DNA of 38,746 bases from contig JAPEVF010000239.1 in NCBI GenBank assembly GCA_029747585.1, forward strand, positions 3,853-42,598, read 5' to 3'. Both the position numbers and the translations under genes were made by a program. Numbering within the stretch: the first letter of the stretch is position 1; every line of letters begins with the position of its first letter. This DNA comes from Pleurotus djamor (Eukaryota; Basidiomycota; Agaricomycetes; Agaricales; Pleurotaceae). Positions 20,136-29,558 of this stretch are shown piece after piece. The notes below the pieces were generated by a model, which saw only the letters and a program-made list of their open reading frames with translations, was not told the DNA's origin and made no database searches.

Positions 20136-21908
20136 ATGAAGTGGATTCGAAGGCTATTGACCATTCCTCGGAAGTCGAAAGCAAAGCGAACCCGACTTTC
20201 CGCGGAGTCTCAGGTGCCACAAGAAGTTTCTTCATCTGCAGACCGCCCATCACCCGCCCACCATCTACCAGCTGATATACTCCTTGAAATATTCGAACAA
20301 TACATTTATGGGGCTACCAGCTCGGAATGGATACGAATCACACACGTCTGTCGATATTGGAGAGATACTGCGCTTTCTTACACGCAGCTTTGGTCGGTCA
20401 TACCCATCCCTTCTCGGTTACACAACCTATTCCTGGAACGTAGTGGAGAAGCCCCCCTCACTGTCCGACTTCGAGTCACCCTCGTTGTCACTGCTGCGTT
20501 GCACGACCAGCTCACAGCTCTTGTCGACGCCCACAGGGCCCGCATCACTCACCTAGACCTCCAGGCGGGCCCGGCCGATCGGGCGCGCATACTGAAATCA
20601 TTAGGCGAGACATATACCTCACGAATCACGCTCATAGACCTCAAGAACGTTTCGTGGACCCGAGAATATGATCAGGACGCTCCTTTCATCGCAGGAGCTG
20701 ATAAGGGGAGATTGGCCAGCGTCTCATTGCACGGATGTGCATTCTCTTGGGAATCCCCTCTATACTACTCGTCGGGCTTAACGACGCTTGAACTTCGGGA
20801 GATACCAGCTCATCTACGCCCAAATTCGGTAAAGCTCTTCGAGATGCTTCCCGCTTTGATCTCTCTGAGAAATCTCGTACTTGAATTCGCTCTTCCTCCG
20901 GAGCTTGAGGAGCCTCACTCCCAGTTGTCGCCCATCTCTCTTCCAAATCTTGCCAGTCTCCGCGTCAAGGACAACAAGCAACCACTTGTTGCTCTCCTTG
21001 CATCTTTAGATGCTTCCCCCACCGAGTTTCTCTCGATTAGTTGTCCATATAAGGTGGACTTACCCTCAAGCGAGAGTCCCATTGTCGCCGTATCTTCTAG
21101 ATGTTCTTATGGCCTCCCAACATGGACTCGGTTTTGCTTGGTCATGACGCGTTCCGAAGTCTCCTATCACCTCGGAGACAATTCACACTGGTTCTCGCAC
21201 GTCGAGTTTGACAATCAGTCCGGCCTTCAGCGACCAATGTGCGAATTCCTTCCATCCTTCCTGGGTCGTTTTGGCGTTGAGTCAATCACCTTCATCGAGC
21301 TGCACTGTACGCTGCCGCTTGCTCATTCCCGGGAGCAAATGATTGACATTCGATCCGAATGGTCCCGACTGTCCTCGTTCTCAGAACTCCGTGTTCTCAA
21401 GCTAGTCGGACGAAGACCCCATTTCCTCATGGAACTCCTCTTTGAACGCGCCATGTTATGTATAGGCATCAGCATGACCTCAACAACAGGGCATTTCCAT
21501 CGAGACGGATCAAGGCAACAAGTAATCGAAAACCTAGAAGCCATCCACTTCTTCCAATTCGAGTTCGATCCCTACGAACCCAAAGCAAAAGATCCGNCAG
21601 GAAGCCTTNTCAACTTCTACGATCTGCTGACTGGCTTCCTGTGGGCCCTTCAACGGAACCCCAGATGTCGTCCACCCACGATCATCATTGAAGAGTGCAC
21701 AAGCGTCTCGGTCCAGCGTGTTGCTCAATTACGCCAATTCACCGATGTTGAATGGGATAACCCCTGGGGTGCGAATGTGGATGTGAACAGCGCTCAAGGA
21801 GACTATTTCCTCCCAAGCCTCTGTACCTTTGGTCAGCTTGTTGCTNTATACTTTCCNGATACGAGAGGAAGACAATTCCTAGACGAGGTGAACTCAATGT
21901 TCCTCTGA
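20136..21908 (+). CDS. intronless F-box-like protein 1 (divergent member of the array)
   Basis: 590 aa from ATG 20136 (MKWIRRLLTIPRKSK); the frame is open back to ATG 20037. I prefer 20136 because the paralogues start with the similar MSFK(R/K)LLRS. The F-box region is HHLPADILLEIFEQYIYG..WIRITHVCRYWRDTALSYTQLWSVI (about residues 45-95). A long alpha/beta region with leucine-rich-repeat-like segments follows (LASVSLHGCAFSWESPLYYSSGLTTLELREIPAHLRP). Several blocks align with the other three members (SPLYYSS.LT.LEL; LFERAMLCIGISM), but the C-terminal 80 residues are strongly diverged. It probably recruits substrates to an SCF ubiquitin ligase; targets are unknown. Ns occur only near the 3' end. 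Confidence 0.8.
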   Translation: MKWIRRLLTIPRKSKAKRTRLSAESQVPQEVSSSADRPSPAHHLPADILLEIFEQYIYGATSSEWIRITHVCRYWRDTALSYTQLWSVIPIPSRLHNLFLERSGEAPLTVRLRVTLVVTAALHDQLTALVDAHRARITHLDLQAGPADRARILKSLGETYTSRITLIDLKNVSWTREYDQDAPFIAGADKGRLASVSLHGCAFSWESPLYYSSGLTTLELREIPAHLRPNSVKLFEMLPALISLRNLVLEFALPPELEEPHSQLSPISLPNLASLRVKDNKQPLVALLASLDASPTEFLSISCPYKVDLPSSESPIVAVSSRCSYGLPTWTRFCLVMTRSEVSYHLGDNSHWFSHVEFDNQSGLQRPMCEFLPSFLGRFGVESITFIELHCTLPLAHSREQMIDIRSEWSRLSSFSELRVLKLVGRRPHFLMELLFERAMLCIGISMTSTTGHFHRDGSRQQVIENLEAIHFFQFEFDPYEPKAKDPXGSLXNFYDLLTGFLWALQRNPRCRPPTIIIEECTSVSVQRVAQLRQFTDVEWDNPWGANVDVNSAQGDYFLPSLCTFGQLVAXYFXDTRGRQFLDEVNSMFL

Positions 21909-22145
21909 TTGAGAAATCGGCTGATAGAAAGAACAATTATAGAAATCAAGCAATACAACTCNNAGTTCGCGTTCAAGAGCTTGGTGAATGGCGCCTTAGA
22001 GATGAATCGATCAGCAAGGAAATTTTGTTTCTTTGCATAATAATTGTACAATTTGATTGGGAGTAATTGATTTGGTGCTAGTCGGTATCCAGTACCCACT
22101 ACACTGATACTTTGGTTATTCTATTACAAGATGGCGGTCATCAAT

Positions 22146-23447
22146 TTAGGCTTCTTCGACAGGCTCAGCAGCTTCGAAGGAAACACCGCGGTAAGTGCTC
22201 ATCTGTCCTTGAAGTCTCTCGACTTGGCCGGCAGAGAACTCAGTCATGCAGGCGTCGTAAGTGTAGTCCATGTAGTTGTCTGTGCAAAGCAACAAGTCGT
22301 GATGAGTTTGCGAATTCAAAATCTAGAAGATGGNTNTGAACACTCACGNATGGGATCAACACCTTCGCTTGGGCAGGTATCACGACCNGTGGGGCAGCCG
22401 AAAGCGGGAGAAGANTCAGGNGGNGTATCNTCNACCAAATCNCCAGAACCNTTGCAGCCACCCTGGAACGTGTGGTACAAACCAACCCAGTGNCCAGCTT
22501 CGTGAGTAAGAGTCTAAAAGCCGCGTCATGGATGAGTTTTGTTCCGGACGATCTGTGGGAGAANCANGTACCTGACCACCGTTGTAGTTTTCGGAAGTTC
22601 CGCCTGGGACGGAAGAGTAGAGGATNACAACNCCNTCNTCCTCAGGAGCTCCCTCGTACCACCAGGGGAAAGTAGCNTATCCGAGAAGACCAGAGCTAGG
22701 GAAGCTNTGATCNNCAGAGTTNGNTACNCCGTNCGAAAGAGTGNATGANTGAATATGCTNACCCGACGGTGTAAACGTTAAGGTCAGCAGCACCACCTTG
22801 GCGCAGNGATTTCTTCATGTCGGTTTGCTGGGAGCTACGATTTANTGTCATNAGTGNTGNACNCCGATAANNTGGANANGGAGAGNNCTTACTTNGAAGG
22901 GCCAACACGAGTGAACCTGTACNGAAANACTCCCCNTGAGTATNTTGAGAGAGCGGNAATGGCGACGAAGACTTACCAATCTGCGTTGANGGTGCGNGTG
23001 GTTTCTTTGAGGACCCAGGAGATACCGGTNCCNTCGAAAGCGGCATTCATNACATCNACGGAGTCTTGGATTTGAGAGTCNCTGNAAAGTCATTGANNGN
23101 AAANGCNANTTTAGAGTAGGCTATATGAAACTCACGGTACGTTTCCACCTTCAGCGGAGTCGTCCTTNCTAACGACGTGCCAGTANATGTTCAANGGAGT
23201 CGTTTGCGCGGCTTGTCCAGATGTAGCGAGACCAGTGGGGACCTTGTGCTCCAAGTAGTGTCTTTGGGCTGCGAACACTTCAGCNTCGCTCAAAACAGCT
23301 GTTCCACATTGTCTATGTCGTTAAAANNCAAGGGTAAGCTGGCATAACAATTGGCTGAGAAAGTATAACTGACCTGGGANTGAGCAAGGGCTTTCCGAAA
23401 GCCGAGATCGCGGTCAAGGTGAAGGTGAAGAGGANAGCAGAGAACAT
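22146..23447 (-). CDS. secreted M43-family metalloprotease (MEP1-like)
   Basis: The first exon begins MFSAxLFTFTLTAISAFGKPLL, a signal peptide. Spliced blocks follow: QCGTAVLSxAEVFAAQRHYLEHKV, TTPLNIYWHVV, DSQIQDSVDVMNAAFxGTGISWVLKETTRTLNADW, ADLNVYTVG, LLGxATFPWWYEGAPE and VPGGTSENYNGGQ. The zinc site [20 protein letters not shown] follows (HExxHxxGxxH, metzincin type), then DTPPESSPAFGCPTGRDTCPSEGVDPI and HNYMDYTYDACMTEFSAGQVERLQGQMSTYR, which contains the Met-turn. This is the M43B pattern of fungal extracellular metalloproteases. Stop TAA is at 22146-22148. Exon edges are blurred by many Ns (22320-23440). It interrupts the F-box array on the opposite strand. An upstream ATG in another frame precedes the chosen start. 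Confidence 0.87.
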
Positions 23448-23514
23448 GGCCGAANAGTAGAGAGCTGGAGAGGTCGAGCGAAGGCTGATGAGGTTGAATG
23501 AGACATTTTGCGNG

Positions 23515-23523
23515 CTATTTATA
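23515..23523 (-). promoter_or_regulatory. TATA box of the M43 metalloprotease gene
   Basis: On the minus strand the sequence reads TATAAATAG, 68 nt before the start codon. This is a good consensus for a core promoter of a strongly regulated secreted protein gene. Confidence 0.6.
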
Positions 23524-24638
23524 NGTTCAGTGGCTAGNATCACTNTGGCTNTCAACGGCNAGTAGATTGTAGAGGGCCAAGATGCTGCACATGGAGGAGC
23601 AATTGTAGCACAAGTAACGGACGAGCATGGTAGACAGAGGTCGTGTGAAGGAGGCTTGCAGAAACTTCAAACGGGATGTCGAGAAGGTTCAATTCGAATG
23701 TTGTTTTCGTGCTTTTATAAGTCATGAAATCTCGCCCCCACCGATATATTTCATCCGAGGATTCGCAATCTTCTGTGAGGGTACTCACACAAAGTCGATG
23801 CAGAAAACGGGAGTCTCCTTGGTACGGTCGTTCATCCGTGTTGGCTCTCAATCTGTGCAGATAAGCAAGGGACTCACAGAAACACGATTTGATCGTATGC
23901 TGCCGCATGGATAGAAGCAGCCTAATTGATGACTTCCTTGAGGTCGACCCACGGGGAGGTGACATCCGTATCAGCCTTACTAGGGTCTATCTAACATGGC
24001 ATCAGTCAGGCATCAGCTAAGAACGGCTCCAAAATGGTGACGCATGCGAGAGCGCATAAGTAGGGTCAGTAGTAGATGGCAGACGACCAGATTTGACCAA
24101 TCACGCTTGGCAAGAATGCTTCCACATGACGATGTCTACGTCAGCAAAGTATATCGGTTAGTCTGGGGTAAGTTGGCAGATAGTCCCATCAGGACTCACA
24201 AATGCACCAAACGAGACAGATAGAGCAAATGGAGCCCGTGCGGCTTGTAAACGACGGAGAATCATGCCGAGGCAGATACGCGAAAAAGAATGGCTACACA
24301 GCGAAGGAGCATGAGGTGATCGTAAGAGCCCGGGGGGTTCTCCAAAAGCAACGTGAATGAGAAAGAAAATGTCATAGTATCGACTGGCATGACTGGCATG
24401 GGGCGCAGTTTTTGTTGTGGTAGATTCGAACATGATTCGAACATGGAAGTAAAGTTGTTGACTCAGAGCGTGGGAATGAAAATCACAGGCAAGCCCAGCG
24501 ACGCTGTATCGACATCAGCTTGCTGTCAACGTGTTTAACAGCCCGTTTGGGTTGTCAACTTGCGTGGACGCTCCATAGACGCTCCATTATTCTCGACAAA
24601 ATAGTCTTGCTGGTGTATCTACATCTACTTCCTCAAGA
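23524..24638. other. 1.1-kb intergenic region upstream of F-box 2; its right part matches another array spacer
   Basis: The left part (to about 24160) shows no recognisable gene; a 137-residue minus-strand frame at 23552-23965 looks non-coding. From about 24290 the sequence resembles the spacer before F-box 3. The clearest match is 24421-24480 with 27021-27090 (ggaagtaaag, then agcgtgggaa); another is 24315-24335 with about 26930-26945. It is thus part of the duplicated unit and presumably promoter. Confidence 0.55.
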
Positions 24639-26393
24639 ATGTCTTTCAAGAGGCTGCTTCGCTCGCCCACCGTAGACGGACAAGAAGGACTACGACCACC
24701 CGTAAACGACTTTCACCGCTTGAAGGGCGCTATTAGTCGGTGCTTTTCAACGTGTCAACGTCGACGAGAACACAATCGGACCGTTCCCATCTCTCGTCTC
24801 CCTCCAGAAATACTCGTCGAGATATTTCTTCGCCTGTGCCCTACGTTCTTGTTATCCGAAATACGTCCCGAGTATCGGCACTGGTACAAAATCGCACATA
24901 TCTGCCATGACTGGCGCGAGTTGGCTATATCATCCCCGGTTCTTTGGGGATACGTCGATTTTGACTGGCATAGAAAATTCGCCGAACTTCTGATGTCTCG
25001 CAATCGAGATGCTCCGCTCAAGATTAAACATGCGGTGCTATATAGAGATACTGGGGACACTTTTCTGGAGTTGATCAATAGGACTCGAAGGCGACTGCGT
25101 GTGTTGGAACTCACGGGGTCGCGTAGCAAGCTCTGCGACGTATTTGAACGCATGGGGGAATGCTCCCTCGTGGCCCTCTCCGTTGACGCTTGGTTCGATC
25201 AACCACACAAATATTTTTGGCTACCCGATAGCCCATTTCTGGCCAATCTTTGTCAATTATCGTGCCTATCCCTTCATGCTTGTACATTTCAATGGCACTC
25301 GCCTCTTTACTACTCTTCACATTTGACTAGCCTGGAGCTCTTCGACATTCGGCCTAATTTGCGACCTTCGGCCCAACAACTCTTATCCATCATAGCCGCC
25401 AATGCACCCATTTTGGAGAACTTTGTATTAGTTCGTTCTGCACCAACCGACTTCAATTTTTCATCGGATCGCTTCCAGAGTATAAGTACACCTCGCCTCA
25501 AAACTCTCCGCCTGGATGACAGCTGTGTGCCTATTGTTGCATCGCTTATCATCCCCTCCACAGTGTCTTTTGACATCGTCGACAGAACTGGAGCAGCCAT
25601 AGCCGCGGATTCCCTCCGTCAAATCGAGGGGCTGGCTAGGTCCCTCACACCCGCCGCCCGTTTTACTTCAGCAAAGGTTATTGTGGGGTCACTCCTTGAG
25701 TTGTACGCTGAAGGGCCACGACAACAGCGACTACGCTTAGGAGGATACCAACCCACTTTCTGGGTGCAAAACGGCGCAAACGCCCTGCACTTTTTTCCCT
25801 TGGAGAATCTGACGGAGCTGATTCTTTGTGGCTTCGAGGAACAGCATACAGCAGTGAATGGGGCGAAGGCACTACTGGAGTCGCGCAAAGAATGGCAGAC
25901 GATGTTGATATCCGGGCTGATCGAGCTCCGCGTACTGACAATAAGGGGTGGCTTGCCTGCGCTCCTCCTGGAGACTCTGCTTGAGCGCACAATGCTATGC
26001 AAAGGGATTAGCGGGGAGGCAAGGACTCATTATGTTAGTCCCAGCGGAGTTGGCAAGCTGCTACTGCCAAAGCTCGCTAGGATAGAGTTTTTCAACTGTA
26101 ACTTCGACATCGGCTTGTTGGGCTTGGAAACAAAACCTGTGGACATGTTGGTAGCTATATTATGGGCTAGGCAGCAGCACAACGACCTCGTCCCTACAGT
26201 CCATTTCCAAGGCTCCGGGACCATAGAGAGTTGGGAGCTCGAGAAGTTGAGACGACTCACCAAGGTCTCCCGGGGCCCTTATGAAGAAGCATGGGGTATC
26301 GCGGATGGGCCACAAGACCATCACGCTATGGCTATGGATGCCTTGGAACAGTTGGTCTTGCTTTTTCAAGGGTCTGAAAGCGTGGTTCGATGA
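24639..26393 (+). CDS. intronless F-box-like protein 2
   Basis: 584 aa, single exon, start MSFKRLLRSPTVDGQEGLRP. The F-box is SRLPPEILVEIFLRLCPTF..WYKIAHICHDWRELAISSPVLWGYVDFDW (about residues 50-110). The body has repeated leucine-rich segments (NLCQLSCLSLHACTFQWHSPLYYSSHLTSLELFDI). The end NCNFDIGLLGLETKPVDMLVAILWARQQHNDLVPTVHF..LRRLTKVSRG..EEAWG..DHHAMAMDALEQLVLL is nearly shared with members 3 and 4. Probably an SCF substrate receptor; substrate unknown. The lack of introns contrasts with the intron-rich neighbours. Confidence 0.85.
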   Translation: MSFKRLLRSPTVDGQEGLRPPVNDFHRLKGAISRCFSTCQRRREHNRTVPISRLPPEILVEIFLRLCPTFLLSEIRPEYRHWYKIAHICHDWRELAISSPVLWGYVDFDWHRKFAELLMSRNRDAPLKIKHAVLYRDTGDTFLELINRTRRRLRVLELTGSRSKLCDVFERMGECSLVALSVDAWFDQPHKYFWLPDSPFLANLCQLSCLSLHACTFQWHSPLYYSSHLTSLELFDIRPNLRPSAQQLLSIIAANAPILENFVLVRSAPTDFNFSSDRFQSISTPRLKTLRLDDSCVPIVASLIIPSTVSFDIVDRTGAAIAADSLRQIEGLARSLTPAARFTSAKVIVGSLLELYAEGPRQQRLRLGGYQPTFWVQNGANALHFFPLENLTELILCGFEEQHTAVNGAKALLESRKEWQTMLISGLIELRVLTIRGGLPALLLETLLERTMLCKGISGEARTHYVSPSGVGKLLLPKLARIEFFNCNFDIGLLGLETKPVDMLVAILWARQQHNDLVPTVHFQGSGTIESWELEKLRRLTKVSRGPYEEAWGIADGPQDHHAMAMDALEQLVLLFQGSESVVR

Positions 26394-26423
26394 ATATTTG
26401 AAGTAACAAACTCCTGTATATAG

Positions 26424-26500
26424 CACTGTGATCATGTAGAGCTGATACGGCGGCACGCTCCCAATTTCGTGATTGTTGACGAGCGCAAAGGTGTCCAGCG
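26424..26500 (-). pseudogene. relic of the ZW10 3' end behind F-box 2
   Basis: Minus-strand translation gives F-IRWTPLRSSTITKLGACRRISST followed by a stop. The intact ZW10 gene ends FADTPLRSSTITKLQAGHPVAST and stop. The nucleotide match to 31371-31450 is about three quarters by eye with one small gap. Orientation and distance to the F-box stop are the same as in the intact locus (31 bp here, 44 bp there). No other ZW10 exon is present nearby. Confidence 0.75.
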
Positions 26501-27361
26501 TATAAACGGTGCGTCTTAGCTATTTCAACCCGCCGCCAAGTAGAGTATAGGGTAGTAAAGTTTTTCCAGAACTAGCAGCCGCCCAATGTAAGATTGTTCA
26601 CCTAATCTACCAAGGAAACCTCGCCCGCTGAACACGATGGTGCTCTCTCCAAAGTATGAGAATTTGCTATAATGCAAAACTTGTGACTTCAATTGACGAG
26701 AGAAAGCACTTCAGCTTCCGGGGACATTCCGAAGTTCGAACCATAGAACTGTGTCTCGGCAAACAAGGCATATCTTCTCGTCTGGGTCAAGTTTATCGTA
26801 GTTCCCCCGGTTTCCGTGAATGTACAGAGAGTGTCCGATAGACTGAATGGAGCATGTACGATTTGTAAGGATGGGGATACATTATCAAGGCAGATACTTA
26901 CCTGAAAAGCCCACCCAAGTAGAGCATGAGATGATCATAAAGTCGAGATGGCTTATAGAATCGGCGAGAATTAAATGGAAAGCATTGGAGTATTGGCCAT
27001 GGGGTAATCGATGAAAGTGGTAGGTTTGAACACGGTCAGAACTTGGAAGTAAAGTTCGTGTACTTATTCCGACTCGGAGCGTGGGAAGGAAACGCCCGAC
27101 CAGTCACGAAATTGAAATATCTTCCTCTCCTCACGCTGAACTTGCCATTGTCACCGAGTCATACAGCAGCTTACTGCTAGAATGCAAGAAAATCGAACGA
27201 TCACGCAATGATGTATTCACTGGTCGCTTACAACCATTTTGCTATGCGTGGGCATTCCGTAGACGCCGCATCATCCACAGGTGCTTGAGCTTGACTACTT
27301 AGTTGAAGCTCTCGCGCGTTCAAATCTACGAAGCAGCCTCGCAACCTCTCCTCAGTCTAGA
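26501..27361. other. spacer between F-box 2 and F-box 3, homologous to the other spacers
   Basis: No gene is seen. Its first half (26633-26743) matches the spacer before F-box 4 and its second half (27021-27090) matches the spacer before F-box 2, so it looks like the longest surviving version of the duplicated promoter region. Confidence 0.55.
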
Positions 27362-29119
27362 ATGTCTCCCAAGAGGCTGCTTCACTCGCACACCGTAGAC
27401 GGACAAGAACGACTATGGCCATACGTAAAGAACACTCACAAGCTCAGGAGCGTTATTCGTCGCCCTTTCCGTACATGGACACTGAAAGGTCGAAGGGAGC
27501 ACAACCAAACCAATCTCATCTCTCGCTTGCCCCCAGAAATACTCTTGGAGGTTTTTCTGCGCCTATGCAGCACGTTCTCTGCATCCAGAGTACGCCCTGG
27601 GTCTTGGCACTGGTACAAGATCGCACATATCTGCCATAATTGGCGCGAGTTGGCCATATCCTCTCCACCCCTTTGGGGGCGTATCGATTTCGACTGGCCC
27701 GCCAAATTCGTCCAACTTCTCATAGCCCGTAGTCGAGATGCACCACTTGGAGCTAAATGTGGATTCAGACGACATGGCTTGGAGAATTTGACGGAGCTGA
27801 TCGATAGGCATGGAGGGAGACTACATGCATTGGACATCACGGACATCGGGCTGAGTTGGCTTCAAAATACACTGAACAGTATGGGTGAATGCCCCCTTGT
27901 ATCCCTCTCCATCAGGAGGTGGGACAACAAGCCGCACACCTATGCCTGGCTACCCAACAGTCCATTTGTTGCGAATCTGCGTCAATTATCGTGCTTATCC
28001 CTTAACGCATGTGCATTTAAATGGAGCTCGCCCGTATACCACTCGGCACACCTAACCAGTCTGGAACTTCTCAACATCCCTCCCGGCTTGCAACCTTCGG
28101 CTGAACAATTCTTCACCGTCTTAACAAAACATGCAACCAGGCTAATGAACCTGGTACTGGTTCGCCTAGAGCTAACCCAATTCGACTCGTTGCTAGATTG
28201 TCCCCAAGGGGTAAAAGCACCATTCCTTCAGACCCTTCGCCTGGACAACAGCTGCTTGAGCATCATCGAATCACTTATTCTCCCGCCCACAATGTCTTTT
28301 GACATTGTCGACCGGACTACAACGTCCACAGTCGCAAATTCTCTCCAGCTGGCTAGGGCCCTCCGAGTTACATCTCGGTTTACTTCAGCAAGGATCGTAA
28401 CGGGGTCAGTTTTCGAATTGCGCTCTGAGGGGCCACGCAAACAGAGGCTCCGCTTAGAACGTGGCGATTCAACTTTCTGGGAATACAACGGCTTAACAAC
28501 ACTGCGCTGCTTTTCCTTGGAGAATCTGACCGAGCTCAATATCTGTGGCTTCGCGAAGGGACATTCTGTGGCCTGGGGCAAGTCAGAGCTACTGGCGTGT
28601 CGCAAAGAATGGCAGATAATATTCGGGCTAGCGCAGCTTCGTTTGCTGACACTCACAGCTCGCTTCCCTGCGCTATGCTTGGAGACACTGTTTGAGTGTG
28701 CGATGCTATGCATAGGGATCGGCATGGAGGCGATGAATCATCAAATTGGTGCTGACACGGTTGGAAAGCCGCTACTGAAAAAGCTAGCTAGGATAGAGTT
28801 TTTTAACTGCAACTTCGACGTCGGCTTGCGGGACATGGATACAAAACCCGTGGACCTGTTGGTAGCCATACTATGGGCTAGGCAGCAGTGCAACGAACTC
28901 GTCCCCACCGTCCATTTCGAAGGCTCCGGCCCCATTGGAATTTGGAAGCTTCAAGAGTTGAGACGGCTCACTAAGGTGTCTCGGGGTCATGAAGAAGCAT
29001 GGGGACTTCTAGATGGGCCCCATGACCATCACGCCATGGCCATGAAAGCCTTGGAACAGTTAGCCTTGCTTTACCAAGGCCCGGAAAGGCCGCCATGGAT
29101 TGATGACTATTTGTCGTAA
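27362..29119 (+). CDS. intronless F-box-like protein 3
   Basis: 585 aa from ATG 27362 (MSPKRLLHSHTVDGQERLWP). The frame is open upstream to 27281, but the paralogues support 27362. The F-box reads SRLPPEILLEVFLRLCSTF..WYKIAHICHNWRELAISSPPLWGRIDFDW. The middle has NLRQLSCLSLNACAFKWSSPVYHSAHLTSLELLNI, and the end is NCNFDVGLRDMDTKPVDLLVAILWARQQCNELVPTVHFEGSG..LRRLTKVSRGHEEAWG..DHHAMAMKALEQLALLYQGPE. It is closest to member 2. Presumed SCF adaptor, target unknown. Confidence 0.85.
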   Translation: MSPKRLLHSHTVDGQERLWPYVKNTHKLRSVIRRPFRTWTLKGRREHNQTNLISRLPPEILLEVFLRLCSTFSASRVRPGSWHWYKIAHICHNWRELAISSPPLWGRIDFDWPAKFVQLLIARSRDAPLGAKCGFRRHGLENLTELIDRHGGRLHALDITDIGLSWLQNTLNSMGECPLVSLSIRRWDNKPHTYAWLPNSPFVANLRQLSCLSLNACAFKWSSPVYHSAHLTSLELLNIPPGLQPSAEQFFTVLTKHATRLMNLVLVRLELTQFDSLLDCPQGVKAPFLQTLRLDNSCLSIIESLILPPTMSFDIVDRTTTSTVANSLQLARALRVTSRFTSARIVTGSVFELRSEGPRKQRLRLERGDSTFWEYNGLTTLRCFSLENLTELNICGFAKGHSVAWGKSELLACRKEWQIIFGLAQLRLLTLTARFPALCLETLFECAMLCIGIGMEAMNHQIGADTVGKPLLKKLARIEFFNCNFDVGLRDMDTKPVDLLVAILWARQQCNELVPTVHFEGSGPIGIWKLQELRRLTKVSRGHEEAWGLLDGPHDHHAMAMKALEQLALLYQGPERPPWIDDYLS

Positions 29120-29558
29120 AAGAACCTACACAATACCGTGATACAGTGATGATGAAGAGATAATATTACGGCACCCTCCCAATGTCGAATACATGAGATA
29201 AAAACGCAAGAGGTAACAGTCATTGCGGGCACAATGTCAACTCGTCAACGTGCTTGTTTAACGTTTAACGTTTATCCACCATCAGGCGCGCACGAAAATG
29301 CCAGCAACAAGTAAACCAAACTTTGACCAAACTTAGACCACCAAGCAAACATCCCCCATTATCCGCCATTGAAAATGATGGTGGTCTCGCTAGAGTATGA
29401 AAATCTAACACAATGCAACACTGATGACTTCGGTGCGCGAGGGCACACCTCCAAAATTTCCGTGAACATTCCGAAAAGTTCGAACATAGACGCCTTAAAG
29501 TTAGCATCGTCGGCCTGAGGAAAGTAAGTTGTTGGCGACTACATTTCTTTACTTGAAA
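29120..29558. other. spacer between F-box 3 and F-box 4
   Basis: 439 bp without a gene. Right after the F-box 3 stop, about 29155-29185 (minus strand TTGGGAGGGTGCCG) resembles the spacer copy of the ZW10 tail, more decayed. Positions 29373-29490 match the 26633-26743 spacer. A short repeat of GTTTAAC units lies near 29256-29272. Confidence 0.55.

Noticed and set aside
23552..23965. 137-residue minus-strand frame upstream of the M43 gene
   Set aside because: No recognisable domain, leucine/serine-rich, lies in promoter sequence; nothing supports translation.
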